35,000 bases of DNA from NCBI GenBank assembly GCA_963575745.1, contig CAUYUJ010019615.1:1434967-1469966 (forward strand). Reading direction: 5' to 3'. Each line of letters begins with the position of its first letter. The first letter of the stretch is position 1. The notes beneath the pieces were generated by a model, which had not been told where the DNA came from, made no database searches, and saw only the letters and a program-made list of their open reading frames with translations. This DNA is from Prorocentrum cordatum (taxonomy: Eukaryota; Sar; Dinophyceae; Prorocentrales; Prorocentraceae). Positions 20,403-29,539 of the stretch are shown piece by piece. The translations under genes and the position numbers were made by a program.

Positions 20403-20518
20403 GGGTTGGTCGGCGGCGGCAAGGACTCTGACATCGTCTTGTTGACGTCAGGGGGGTGGAACGTACCCATATTGCTGCCCTTGCCTCAGTTTCGCCTTTT
20501 GAGGCCGCCTGGGAGGCT

Positions 20519-20545
20519 CTCGTCGCCACGGCTTGGTTCGCCAGG
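20519..20545 (+). repeat. CTCGTCGCCACGGCTTGGTTC dispersed motif
   Basis: Plus-strand copy of the motif also seen at about 4258-4285 and, inverted, at 12490-12530. Confidence 0.5.
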
Positions 20546-20679
20546 AAATTCTGGGGAGGCTGCACCCTGGGAGGGGTCCGTGCAGTAGTGGTATCGGCAT
20601 GTGGTTTCCCCGAAGTAACGACGGTGGCTCGACGGTGCGCGTGGGCTGGGCGGCGACGGCAAGGGCTCTGGCCGTCGTA

Positions 20680-21155
20680 GGGCTCTGCTGAGGGCTTCTT
20701 GGGCTGTCTTGGAGCTTTCTTGGGAGCCTCCCAGGGCCGTCTTGGGCCGTCTCGGGGCTCTCTTGGGCCGTGTTGGAGCTATCTTGGGCCATCGTGGGGC
20801 TCTCTGAAGCTGTCTTGGGGCCATCTTGGGGCATTGGGAGGGCCTTTGGGTCCGTTTTGGGGCGAGTTGAGGGGCCTCTTGAACCGTCCTGGAGCTTTGG
20901 AACACGAAAAACGAGTATGGCAAAAAATATGTTGCACCCAAGCCATGGAGCGACTTGGGCCTGTTTGGCGTTCTCTTGGGGCTCTTCGGGGCGTCTTGGG
21001 GGGTCCTGTTGGACCGTCTTGGAGCTACTGGGGGGCTCTTGGGCCGTCTAGGAATCGTATTGAACCTCTTTAGGGCCGTGTTTGGCGCCAGGGGTGGTCG
21101 TAATTCGCTCGGAGGGGGGGTCCCCGGCCCTGCAAAAATATAGAAGTAGGAATAC
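20680..21155 (+). repeat. GGCC-N-TCTTG family tract 3 (subfamily A, copy 2)
   Basis: Collinear with 11035-11660: unit blocks, an A-rich spacer (20890-20945, with ACGAGTATGGCAAAA), a second unit block beginning TTGGCGTTCTCTTGGGGC in both copies, then TGTTTGGCGCCAGGGGTGGTC and a poly-G run. Confidence 0.8.
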
Positions 21156-21171
21156 TGATATCTCTCCATGG

Positions 21172-21323
21172 GGAAATCACGACGGATGCGTTTTTACCCG
21201 TTTTCGGTCTCGGTGGGCCCTCGCCGAACCATCACAAAAATTAGAATGAGAAGCCGGTCTCTGGGAAGGGGTCCAGATTTCTGGGGAGCCACGTTTTGAC
21301 AAAAAAAAAAAAAAAAAAAAAAA
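21172..21323 (+). repeat. Dispersed repeat family F, copy 6, with A(23) tail
   Basis: ATCACGACGGATGCG, then TTTTCGGTCTCGGTGGGCCC, the core AGAATGAGAAGCCGGTCTC and TGGGAAGGGGTCCAG, ending GCCACGTTTTGAC followed by about 23 A residues (21301-21323). Directly after the A run ACACGACTG resumes the family start motif. Confidence 0.65.
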
Positions 21324-22304
21324 CACGACTGAAAATCATTGGGAACGGTGGTCGGTGAGGGCAGGAGTCGCCGTGGAGAGGAAGGGGTCCTGAGACAGAC
21401 GGCTCTCACAAGACTTGTCTCCCTCTTCGGGGTCCCACCCCGGGGGAGGGACGGGGCGGTCAACCGCTCGACGTTCGATCGTCTCACCTCGCCAACGGCC
21501 TGGGCGTCGCAGCTTTGTCCGCCACGGGCAAACCCCAGAGGCCTCTGGAGGCCTCCAGAGGCTTCTGGCCAAATGTGCCCCACAGCCTCGACGCTCGATC
21601 CTCGAACCTCGAGGTTGGAAGGAGGAGCAGGAGGCGGGAGGAGAGAGGAGGAGAAGATAGGACGACGAGCGGCATTAGGGCATTAGAGCAGAGCGTGAGG
21701 GGAGGGGGGCAGCAGTGCCCACCGAATAACTAGCCCGAGCCGGGAGGATGAGGGGGAGGAGGGGGAGTGCTTCGGTGCACTTGCGATCATGACCTTGTGC
21801 ATGCGCGCTGGGCTATTCAGCAGAGTTTGCTTGCAAGCCCCTCGTGCGCTTTTCGTTGCATTACCTGTCTCACACAATTGCGGCCCGCAGGTCTTGGATG
21901 CCCGCAGTTTCTGCAGATGTAGCTACTATGACTTCGCGTTCTGGCGCGTTCTCAGAGTACGCAGCCAAGCCCACAAGAGAATAGGCATCCGTAGCCCGTG
22001 CCAGCCCGAGGCGCGTCAGGGCTGCACTGAGAGATGCCAATCAGGAGCGTGAGTTAAATGAGGTGAGGACTTTGGCTGCACCTCAGCGGATGGCTGAGGT
22101 GAACGACACATGTTCGTGCCATCTGTTTCGTACACACGCAGCTCGAGGCAGGACTCAGCCACCCATGCTTTCTCAGTGCACGGTGTGCGGCGCCGCACCC
22201 ACGATCTCATCGATACAAACACATTGCCCGGCGTGCACTTGTAAGATAAATAGGACAAGTTCCCGTTCTGCACTCATGGTTATTGAATCGCTTCGCTCAT
22301 TCCG
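21324..22304. other. Unassigned stretch with a possible decayed coding remnant
   Basis: 21340-21780 is GC-rich with CCTCTGGAGGCCTCCAGAGG, a palindrome of 20 bp, at about 21541-21560. Around 21890-22270 one plus frame reads SWMPAVSADVATMTSRSGAF, then VARASPRRVRAALRDANQER and CTVCGAAPTISSIQTHCPAC with one internal TAG. The paired CxxC motifs could be a zinc-binding remnant, but I recognise no family. Confidence 0.3.
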
Positions 22305-22975
22305 CCGGCCCGTGGGGGCCTCTTGGAGGCCTCTTAGGGCCTCCAAGAGGCGTCTTAGAGCCTCTTGGGGGCCTCTTGGGGGCGTCTTGGGGACCTCCTG
22401 AGGGTTCTTGGGGGCCTCTTAGGAGCTTCCTGGGGGCCTCTCAGGACCGAGGGCTCGAAATGTTGTTTCGAGCTCCCCCTCTGGGGCCGCTCTTGGGGCG
22501 CTCTAGGGGCCCTCTTGGGCCGTCTTGGAGGCCTGTTGGGCAGTCTTGGGGCCCTCTTGGGCCGTCTTGGGGCCCTCTTGGGGGCCTCTCGGGCCTTTTT
22601 GGTGCGATTTCGGGGGCCTCTTGGGCCGTCTTGGGGCATCGGGAAGTCGAAAAAGGTGGAAACACCAGATTCTTTCCAACACCTAAGAAAAAAAACACTG
22701 ATTTTTGCATTTTGGGGCCCTCTTGAGAGTGCTCTTGGAGGCCTCTTGGGGCGTCTGGGGGCCATCTTGGGCGTCTTGGAACGATCTTGTGGCATCTTCG
22801 AGCCGTCTTGTGTCATCTTGGGGGCTTCGTGAAGGCCTCTTGACCCTTTTGGGGGCTCTCTGGAGGGTCCCGAGGGCGGCGCCCAGACGGAAAACCATCT
22901 CTGATCCGATCCTCCCGGGACCCTGCCAGGGTATTTTTCCTTCGGGGACCCCCAGGGGCCGCCCCCCGCGCGCGA
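22305..22975 (+). repeat. GGCC-N-TCTTG family tract 4 (single diverged unit of subfamily B)
   Basis: Units such as GGGGGCCTCTTGGGGGCGTC repeat every 10-12 bp. An A-rich spacer at about 22630-22712 (GGAAGTCGAAAAAGGTGGAA, then CCTAAGAAAAAAAACACTGA) corresponds to the spacers inside the tandem array at 24299-28229. This looks like a lone, older relative of the array unit. Confidence 0.7.
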
Positions 22976-23659
22976 AGTAGAACTATTGTAAAGCAGTTAC
23001 CGGAGATCTTGGCACGCCTCTGGCCCGTTGGGCCGGCGAATTCTCAACAGGTCGCCGACTGATGTCGCTGCCTGACTCGATCGAAGGGATGCCAAGGACG
23101 CCCGCGAACGGGCCACAAAGGGCCAGAGACCGCACCACGCTGAAGCTCCGGCTGGCCGCTAGGAAGGCCCACTGACTTCGGAAACGTCTGCGACCAGTCT
23201 AGGACGTAAAGTATTCCTCCTCTTGCGCACCTCTCGCTGATGGGCCAGTGGGCGCTGATGCAGCAAACACTCCTTCGCGAGTGTCGGTGAACGAACTGTC
23301 CTTTTCCCTGTCGTTCCGCTCTGCACGACATCAATGATCCTGGCGACCTGAAGCTGGCGACGGCGGCGGGCGGGGAGGCGGTGGAGGCCAGCGATCGATG
23401 AGGAAGGACGAGTGAGGGAAGGATGCGATGGGAGGGAAGGGAGGCGAACGAGCGCGGAAAAAGGCGAGGAAGGGGGCAGGAGGCGAGGGAGGCGAGCGAG
23501 CGACCGTGGAGGCGAAGAGGGAGGAGGGGGGACGTACAAAAAGAATGGGAAGGCGAAGGGGGTGCGGGGGGCGGGGGTCGAGGATCGAAGGCGTTTCCGT
23601 CGGCTCCCGAGGCGGCATGGCAGCGTCCTGGTCATGAATCAGGTCTTGGTCGGCGTTTT
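22976..23659. other. Unassigned stretch, possible LINE reverse-transcriptase scrap, then purine-rich DNA
   Basis: On the minus strand near 23230-23180 one frame reads ARGGILYVLDWSQTFPKS. The LDWS-x-x-F part resembles motif A of LINE-type reverse transcriptases, in which the conserved Asp sits in a hydrophobic strand. Nothing else of the domain is recognisable, so this is weak. 23400-23580 is G/A-rich with GGAGGCGA-type motifs and no gene. Confidence 0.25.
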
Positions 23660-23794
23660 TCATGAGGGAAAAAGCACACAAAAACAGAATGGAATGAAAC
23701 TATGGGAAATGAAGGAAAATGACAAAAACCCAAAAAATATTTGGAAATATAGGGACTCCTGTTAATTGTTTTTTTGTGTGTCCCACGGCCCCTT
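23660..23794 (+). repeat. MITE-like element H, copy C (diverged)
   Basis: TCATGAGGGAAAAAGCACAC, then an A/G-rich middle with AACTATGGGAAATGA and ACAAAAACCCAAAAAATAT, ending CTCCTGTTAATTG, TTTTTTGTGTGTCCC and CGGCCCCTT. Block order is the same as in copies A and B. Confidence 0.6.
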
Positions 23795-23929
23795 CAGTTT
23801 GGGGGCGACCCAGTCACGCCCAGAACTTCCTCGACGAGGCGCGGCTGCTGGAAGGCCGAGGCAGAGACACTTTGGGAGCCGACAGGCCCGAAAGCTTGGC
23901 GCCTCGATACTCGGAGACTCTCTTGCCTC

Positions 23930-24026
23930 GGGGTGCCTTCCAGCAGCTGCGCCTCGCCAGGCGCGTTCCAGGGGGGCCCAGGACGCCCCGAACGGCCTCC
24001 GGAGACTTGAACGGCACGAAAGCAAG
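23930..24026 (+). repeat. Dispersed repeat family G, third copy
   Basis: CTTCCAGCAGCTGCGCCTCG, then GGCGCGTTCCAGGGGGGCCC and CCCCGAACGGCCTCCGGAGA. It matches the two copies in 20113-20402 and the one at 30665-30765. Confidence 0.6.
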
Positions 24027-24298
24027 ACACCGGAGGATGAGTTGCCCGGGTCATCATCCGCAAATTCCTACCTATTCTTTTCTTCCATATTCTTTTCCGC
24101 CCCCCAGTCTTCGCCATCTCCCTCCTGTCATTATCCTGTCCTCTTCGTTCACCCACTACTCGGTCCTCTTCCTTATCCTCCCCCGTATTGTAGTGGCCTT
24201 CGGCCAGTGCCGCCGATCCGGGGCGCTCCGACTGATGTGATCCTTCTTCGCCCTCGTCCCTCCTCTCTTTTTCCCTCCCCTCCTCTCACTCAGCATTT
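24027..24298. other. Short pyrimidine-rich spacer before the tandem array
   Basis: CCTCC/TTCTT-rich sequence with no gene. The array begins abruptly after CTCAGCATTT at 24298. Confidence 0.4.
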
Positions 24299-24393
24299 AT
24301 CGAAGACGCCTACGGCGAATCACCGCCGCCCCCTGCCTTTTTGGAAGCGCCTATGTGGCCGAACGTTGAGGCCAGACCTGCCAAGCTATCGGA

Positions 24394-24440
24394 CCACGTG
24401 TTCCCCGAATCGGTTTGGAAAGCCTTCGGGGAACACGTGG
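24394..24440. other. 16-bp perfect inverted repeat, unit 1
   Basis: CCACGTGTTCCCCGAA (24394-24409) pairs perfectly with TTCGGGGAACACGTGG (24425-24440) across a 15-base loop. The equivalent in unit 2 (25338-25353 with 25369-25384) is also perfect. Units 3 and 4 (26277-26323 and 27301-27347) have a single C-to-T change in the left arm that leaves a G-T wobble. Confidence 0.85.
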
Positions 24441-25219
24441 GCATCTTGAAGGTCATCTTGGCCGTCTTGGAGGCCTCTTGGGCAAGCTTTGGGCGATCTT
24501 TGGGGCTTTTTGGGCCGTCTCGGGCCAGCTTCGAGCCAACTTCGGCCATCTTGGTGGGTTCCTGGCACGTCTGAAGCCGTCGGAAGCCGTTTGGGGGGCC
24601 TCTATGGGCCGACTTGGGGCCCGCTTGGAATGCTCCAGGGCCGTCTTGGAGGCCATCTTGGGCGTCTGGGAGGCCATCTTGGGCGTGTTGGAGGCCTCTT
24701 GGGCCCTCTTGGGGCCCTCTAGGGGCCATCTTGGAGGCCACTTGGGCCATCATGGGGCTCTCTTGGGGGCCTCTTGGGCGATCTTGGGGGCTTCTTGGGC
24801 CGTCTCGAGCCGTCGGAGAGCCGAAAAGGCGCAAATGCCAGAATCCTTCAAAAACCAAGGAAAAATCAATGATTTTGGCCTCTTCGGACTCTCCTGGAGG
24901 ACCTCTTGGAGGCCTCTTGGGCCGTCTGGGAGGCCTCTGGGGGGCCTCTTGGGCCGTCTTGGGCCGTCTTGGACTCTCTTGGGCCGTTTTGGAGGCCGTC
25001 TTGGACCATCTCGGGCGGACTTGGAGGCCATCTTGGGCCATCTTCGCGATTTTTTGAGGATGTCCCGAGCGAAACGGCCGTTTTTTGGAGGATTGTTTCC
25101 GGTCGTTGAGCACGTTTGGGGGCCTTCCGGGTGGCCGGCGGGTTCTGCCGGAGCCCACTGGGGAGTTCTTTTGGAAAAAGAACCAAAACCAAAACCTGAA
25201 ACATCCAGCACGCCGTGCA

Positions 25220-25280
25220 CCCCTGCAAGCAGGGGGCGGCGGATCGAAGACGCCTACGGCGAATCACCGCCGCCCCCTGC
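25220..25280. other. Junction of units 1 and 2 with two overlapping hairpins
   Basis: CCCCTGC-AA-GCAGGGG (25220-25235) is a 7-bp hairpin. Its right arm is also part of GCAGGGGGCGGCGG (25229-25242), which pairs perfectly over 14 bp with CCGCCGCCCCCTGC (25267-25280) across 24 bases. The two structures share bases and cannot both form. Confidence 0.8.
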
Positions 25281-26151
25281 CTTTTTGGAAGCGCCTATGT
25301 GGCCGAACGTTGAGGCCAGACCTGCCAAGCTATCGGACCACGTGTTCCCCGAATCGGTTTGGAAAGCCTTCGGGGAACACGTGGGCATCTTGAAGGTCAT
25401 CTTGGCCGTCTTGGAGGCCTCTTGGGCAAGCTTTGGGCGATCTTTGGGGCTTTTTGGGCCGTCTCGGGCCAGCTTCGAGCCAACTTCGGCCATCTTGGTG
25501 GGTTCCTGGCACGTCTGAAGCCGTCGGAAGCCGTTTGGAGGGCCTCTATGGGCCGACTTGGGGCCCGCTTGGAATGCTCCAGGGCCGTCTTGGAGGCCAT
25601 CTTGGGCGTCTGGGAGGCCATCTTGGGCGTGTTGGAGGCCTCTTGGGCCCTCTTGGGGCCCTCTAGGGGCCATCTTGGAGGCCACTTGGGCCATCATGGG
25701 GCTCTCTTGGGGGCCTCTTGGGCGATCTTGGGGGCTTCTTGGGCCGTCTTGAGCCGTCGGAGAGCCGAAAAGGCGCAAATGCCAAAATCCTTCAAAAACC
25801 AAGGAAAATCAATGATTTTGGCCTCTTCGGACTCTCCTGGAGGACCTCTTGGAGGCCTCTTGGGCCGTCTGGGAGGCCTCTGGGGGGCCTCTTGGGCCGT
25901 CTTGGGCCGTCTTGGACTCTCTTGGGCCGTTTTGGAGGCCGTCTTGGACCATCTCGGGCGGACTTGGAGGCCATCTTGGGCCATCTTCGCGATTTTTTGA
26001 GGATGTCCCGAGCGAAACGGCCGTTTTTGGGCATTGACAGACGGATTTTCGGAAACTTGCGGGTGGCCGGCGGGACGGGCCGAAGCCCACTGGGGAGTTC
26101 TTTTAGAAAAAGAACCAAAACCAAAACCTGAAACGTCCAGCACGCCGTGCA

Positions 26152-26174
26152 CCCCTGTGGCAAGACCACAGGGG
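26152..26174. other. Junction hairpin of units 2 and 3 with changed but paired arms
   Basis: CCCCTGTGG-CAAGA-CCACAGGGG is a 9-bp perfect hairpin. The other junctions (25220, 27183, 28207) have CCCCTGC-AA-GCAGGGG. Both arms differ together here and pairing is retained. The longer 13-bp alternative pairing (CAGGGGGCGGCGG with CCGCCGCCCCCTG) is also kept. Confidence 0.8.
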
Positions 26175-27182
26175 GCGGCGGATCGAAGACGCCTACGGCG
26201 AATCACCGCCGCCCCCTGCCTTTGTGGAAGCGCCTATGTGGCCGAACGTTGAGGCCAGACCTGCCAAGCCATCGGACCATGTGTTCCCCGAATCGGTTTG
26301 GAAAGCCTTCGGGGAACACGTGGGCGTCTTGATGGTCATCGTCGCCGTCTTGGAGGCCTCTTGGGCGATCTTTCGGCGATCTTTGGGGGCTCTTGGGCCG
26401 TCTCGGGCCGTCGGAAGGCCGAAAGAAGGGAACTGCCCAAATCCATCAAAAACCTTGGGAAAATCAGTGATTTTGGCATCTTTTGGCCTTCCTGGAGGCC
26501 CTCTTGGGGGCCTCTTGGGCCCTTTTGGGCCAGCTTCGAGCCAACTTCGGCCATCTTGGTGGGTTCCTGGCACGTCTGACGCCGTCGGGAGCCGTTTTGG
26601 GGGCCTTTCTGGGCCAACGGGGGACCCTCTTGGGGCGCTCCAGGGCCGTCTTGGAGGCCATCTTGGGCGTCTTGGAGGCCATCTTGGGCGTGTTGGAGGC
26701 CTCTTGGGCCGTCTTGGGGCCCTCTAGGGGCCATCTTGGAGGCCACTTGGGCCATCAGGGGGCTCTCTTGGGGGCCTCTTGGGCGATCTTGGGGGCTTCT
26801 TGGGCCGTCTTGAGCCGTCGGAGAGCCGAAAAGGCGCAAATGCCAGAATCCTTCAAAAACCAAGGGAAAATCAATGATTTTGCCCTCTTCGGACTCTCCT
26901 GGAGGACCTCTTGGAGGCCTCTTGGGCCGTCTGGGAGGCCTCTGGGGGGCCTCTTGGGCCGTCTTGGGCCGTCTTGGACTCTCTTGGGCCGTTTTGGAGG
27001 CCGTCTTGGACCATCTCGGGCGGACTTGGAGGCCATCTTGGGCCATCTTCGCGATTTTTTGAGGATGTCCCGAGCGAAACGGCCGTTTTTGGGCACGGTG
27101 GCGGGACGGGCCGGAGCCCACTGGGGAGTTCTTTTGGAAAAAGAACCAAAACCAAAACCTGAAACATCCAGCACACCGTGCA

Positions 27183-27243
27183 CCCCTGCAAGCAGGGGGC
27201 GGCGGATCGAAGACGCCTACGGCGAATCACCGCCGCCCCCTGC
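27183..27243. other. Junction of units 3 and 4, overlapping hairpins
   Basis: CCCCTGC-AA-GCAGGGG (27183-27198) overlaps the left arm of the 14-bp GCAGGGGGCGGCGG/CCGCCGCCCCCTGC pair, as at 25220. The final junction copy at 28207-28222 has the small hairpin but no downstream partner for the long one, which fits it being the array's end. Confidence 0.75.
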
Positions 27244-28309
27244 CTTTGTGGAAGCGCCTATGTGGCCGAACGTTGAGGCCAGACCTGCCAAGCCATCGGA
27301 CCATGTGTTCCCCGAATCGGTTTGGAAAGCCTTCGGGGAACACGTGGGCGTCTTGATGGTCATCGTCGCCGTCTTGGAGGCCTCTTGGGCGATCTTTCGG
27401 CGATCTTTGGGGGCTCTTGGGCCGTCTCGGGCCGTCGGAAGGCCGAAAAAAGGGAAATGCCCAAATCCATCAAAAACCTTGGGAAAATCAGTGATTTTGG
27501 CATCTTTTGGCCTTCCTGGAGGCCCTCTTGGGGGCCTCTTGGGCCCTTTTGGGCCAGCTTCGAGCGAACTTCGGCCATCTTGGTGGGTTCCTGGCACGTC
27601 TGACGCCGTCGGGAGCCGTTTTGGGGGCCTTTCTGGGCCAACGGGGGACCCTCTTGGGGCGCTCCAGGGCCGTCTTGGAGGCCATCTTGGGCGTCTTGGA
27701 GGCCATCTTGGGCGTGTTGGAGGCCTCTTGGGCCCTCTTGGGGCCCTCTAGGGGCCATCTTGGAGGCCACTTGGGCCATCAGGGGGCTCTCTTGGGGGCC
27801 TCTTGGGCGATCTTGGGGGCTTCTTGGGCCGTCTTGAGCCGTCGGAGAGCCGAAAAGGCGCAAATGCCAAAATCCTTCAAAAACCAATGGAAAATCAATG
27901 ATTTTGCCCTCTTCGGACTCTCCTGGAGGACCTCTTGGAGGCCTCTTGGGCCGTCTGGGAGGCCTCTGGGGGGCCTCTTGGGCCGTCTTGGGCCGTCTTG
28001 GACTCTCTTGGGCCGTTTTGGAGGCCGTCTTGGACCATCTCGGGCGGACTTGGAGGCCATCTTGGGCCATCTTCGCGATTTTTTGAGGATGTCCCGAGCG
28101 AAACGGCCGTTTTTGGGCACGGTGGCGGGACGGGCCGGAGCCCACTGGGGAGTTCTTTTGGAAAAAGAACCAAAACCAAAACCTGAAACATCCAGCACGC
28201 CGTGCACCCCTGCAAGCAGGGGGCGGCGGATCCAGTGGCCGTCGGCCTATCCCGCCACCGTGCGTGGGTGGTGGGTCAGAGGCCTCATGGATGCTGGTTG
28301 GGATCTCGT

Positions 28310-28500
28310 GGTTGGCTGGGACTTCTGGGGGCCTCTTGGGCGCCTCTTGGGGCTTCTTGGGGGCCTCTTGGGCCTCTTGGGGCCACTAGAGGGCCTCTTG
28401 GGGGTCTCTTGGGAGCCTCTTGGGGCTTCTTGGGGGCCTCTTCTGCGCCCCTTGGGGCCTCTTGGAGGCCTCCTCGGAGCCTCTTGGTGCGGGAGGGGTG
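28310..28500 (+). repeat. GGCC-N-TCTTG family tract 6
   Basis: Close to pure GGGGGCCTCTTGGGGCTTCT repeats with spacing of 10-12 bp. It follows the tandem array but lacks the spacer and hairpin parts. It has runs of four to five G separated by about six bases and so meets the usual G-quadruplex pattern. Confidence 0.75.
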
Positions 28501-28769
28501 GTACTCGAGTTCGGAACCCCCTCGGAGGCCACGATCCTTGTGAGGGGTGTCAAAAAACGCATCCGCCGGAAACTCGCACCCCCCCCCCCCCCACCCCCCC
28601 TTCCCCGGCAGAGCCACCCCGGCAACCCCCCCAGAGGCTGAGGCTCAGCCTCGAGGCTGTAGCTGAGACTCCTTGAAACTCACACGCCGGATCGGCGGAT
28701 TTGTTATCCTTCACTTCCTTTTCCCTCCCTCCCGCCCTTCCCTTTCCCTCCTGGTTCAAGCTTCCTCCA
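28501..28769. other. Unassigned stretch with a C(16) run
   Basis: Holds a C run at about 28578-28592 and GAGGCTGAGGCTCAGCCTCG near 28635, a small inverted repeat (GAGGCTGA/TCAGCCTC). No gene. Confidence 0.4.
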
Positions 28770-29038
28770 CCTCCTCCTCCTCCTCCTCCACCTTGTCCTC
28801 CTCCTGTCTTCCTTCTTTTCCTCTTCCTCATCCTCTTCCTCCTCCTCCTCCTTTTCCTCCTCCTGCTCCTCCCCTGCTCCCCTACCTCCTTCTCCACTTC
28901 CTCCTCCTCCTTCTCCTCCTCCTCCTCCTTCCCCTCCTCCTCCTCCACATCCTCCTCCTCCTCCTCTTCCTCCTCCTCCTCCTTGTCCATCTCCTCCTCC
29001 TCCTCCTTGTCCATCTCCTCCTCCTCCTCCTCCTCCCA
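28770..29038 (+). repeat. (TCC)n polypyrimidine tract
   Basis: CTCCTCCTC with TTCC and TGTCC interruptions. It is about 85 bp upstream of a (GGA)n tract of opposite strand sense (29122-29312). Confidence 0.9.
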
Positions 29039-29121
29039 CTAGCGGCCGAGGCTCTACAGTACGAGGAGAGCCAGGCAGAGGGCGCCCGCGCCGCTTGACG
29101 CGCGTCCAAGCTATGGAGGAG

Positions 29122-29312
29122 CAGCAGCAGCAGGAGGAAGAGTAGGAGGAGGAGGAGGAGGAGAAGGAGGAGGACGAGGAGGAGGAGAGGGATGGGAGGA
29201 GGAGGAGGAGGAGGAGGAGGAGGAGGAGGAGGAGGAGGAGGAGGAGGAGGAGGAGGAGGAGGGAGGAGGAGGAGTGGGAGGAGGAGGAGAGGAGGAGGAG
29301 GAGGAGGGTGGA
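29122..29312 (+). repeat. (GGA)n polypurine tract
   Basis: GGAGGAGGA with few interruptions. With 28770-29038 it forms a very large potential inverted repeat. The spacer (29039-29121) contains GAGCAGCAGCAGCAGGAGG at its right end. Confidence 0.9.
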
Positions 29313-29539
29313 AGGGGAGGAGGCGGTGAACGGCCGATCGCGGGTCACGCTTCAGCCAACAAAGAGGCGCTGGAGCCACGAATCGGGGAAAGCATAGCGG
29401 CCCGAGGACAGCCCATGACCGAGAACACCACACATGTTGCAAACGTCTGGCTCAAAGGACATCAGAAAGAACAAGTCCTGGGGTACGACGTTGTGCGGTT
29501 CTTGCCGCGCTTGCTGCTTTTGAGAAGGCTCTAGGACTC

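Larger units (their letters stand above)
24299..28229 (+). repeat. Four-unit head-to-tail tandem array, about 0.94-1.02 kb per unit
   Basis: Units start ATCGAAGACGCCTACGGCGA at 24299, 25243, 26182 and 27206 and end GGGGGCGGCGG at 28229. Spacings are 944, 939, 1024 and 1024 bp. Each unit has in order: the start block, a 16-bp inverted repeat, a long GGCC-N-TCTTG tract, an A-rich spacer (GCCGTCGGAGAGCCGAAAAG), a second tract, GAGCGAAACGGCCGTTTTT, a variable stretch, a GTTCTTTTGGAAAAAGAAC hairpin, and a junction hairpin. Units 3 and 4 are nearly identical, as are units 1 and 2. Open frames of 280-420 codons on both strands exist, but the unit lengths are not all multiples of three, frames shift between units, and the composition is repeat-driven. 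Confidence 0.9.

Noticed and set aside
24299-28229. Long open frames (280-420 codons) on both strands across the tandem array
   Set aside because: They are open in several phases at once, are made of Leu/Gly/Trp or Pro/Arg/Lys repeats driven by the 10-12 bp DNA unit, and change frame between units because unit lengths (944, 939, 1024) are not all multiples of three.
29440-29462. CTGGCTCAAAG resembling the end of the dinoflagellate spliced leader
   Set aside because: Only about ten bases match and the rest of the leader is absent, so it cannot be called a spliced-leader relic.
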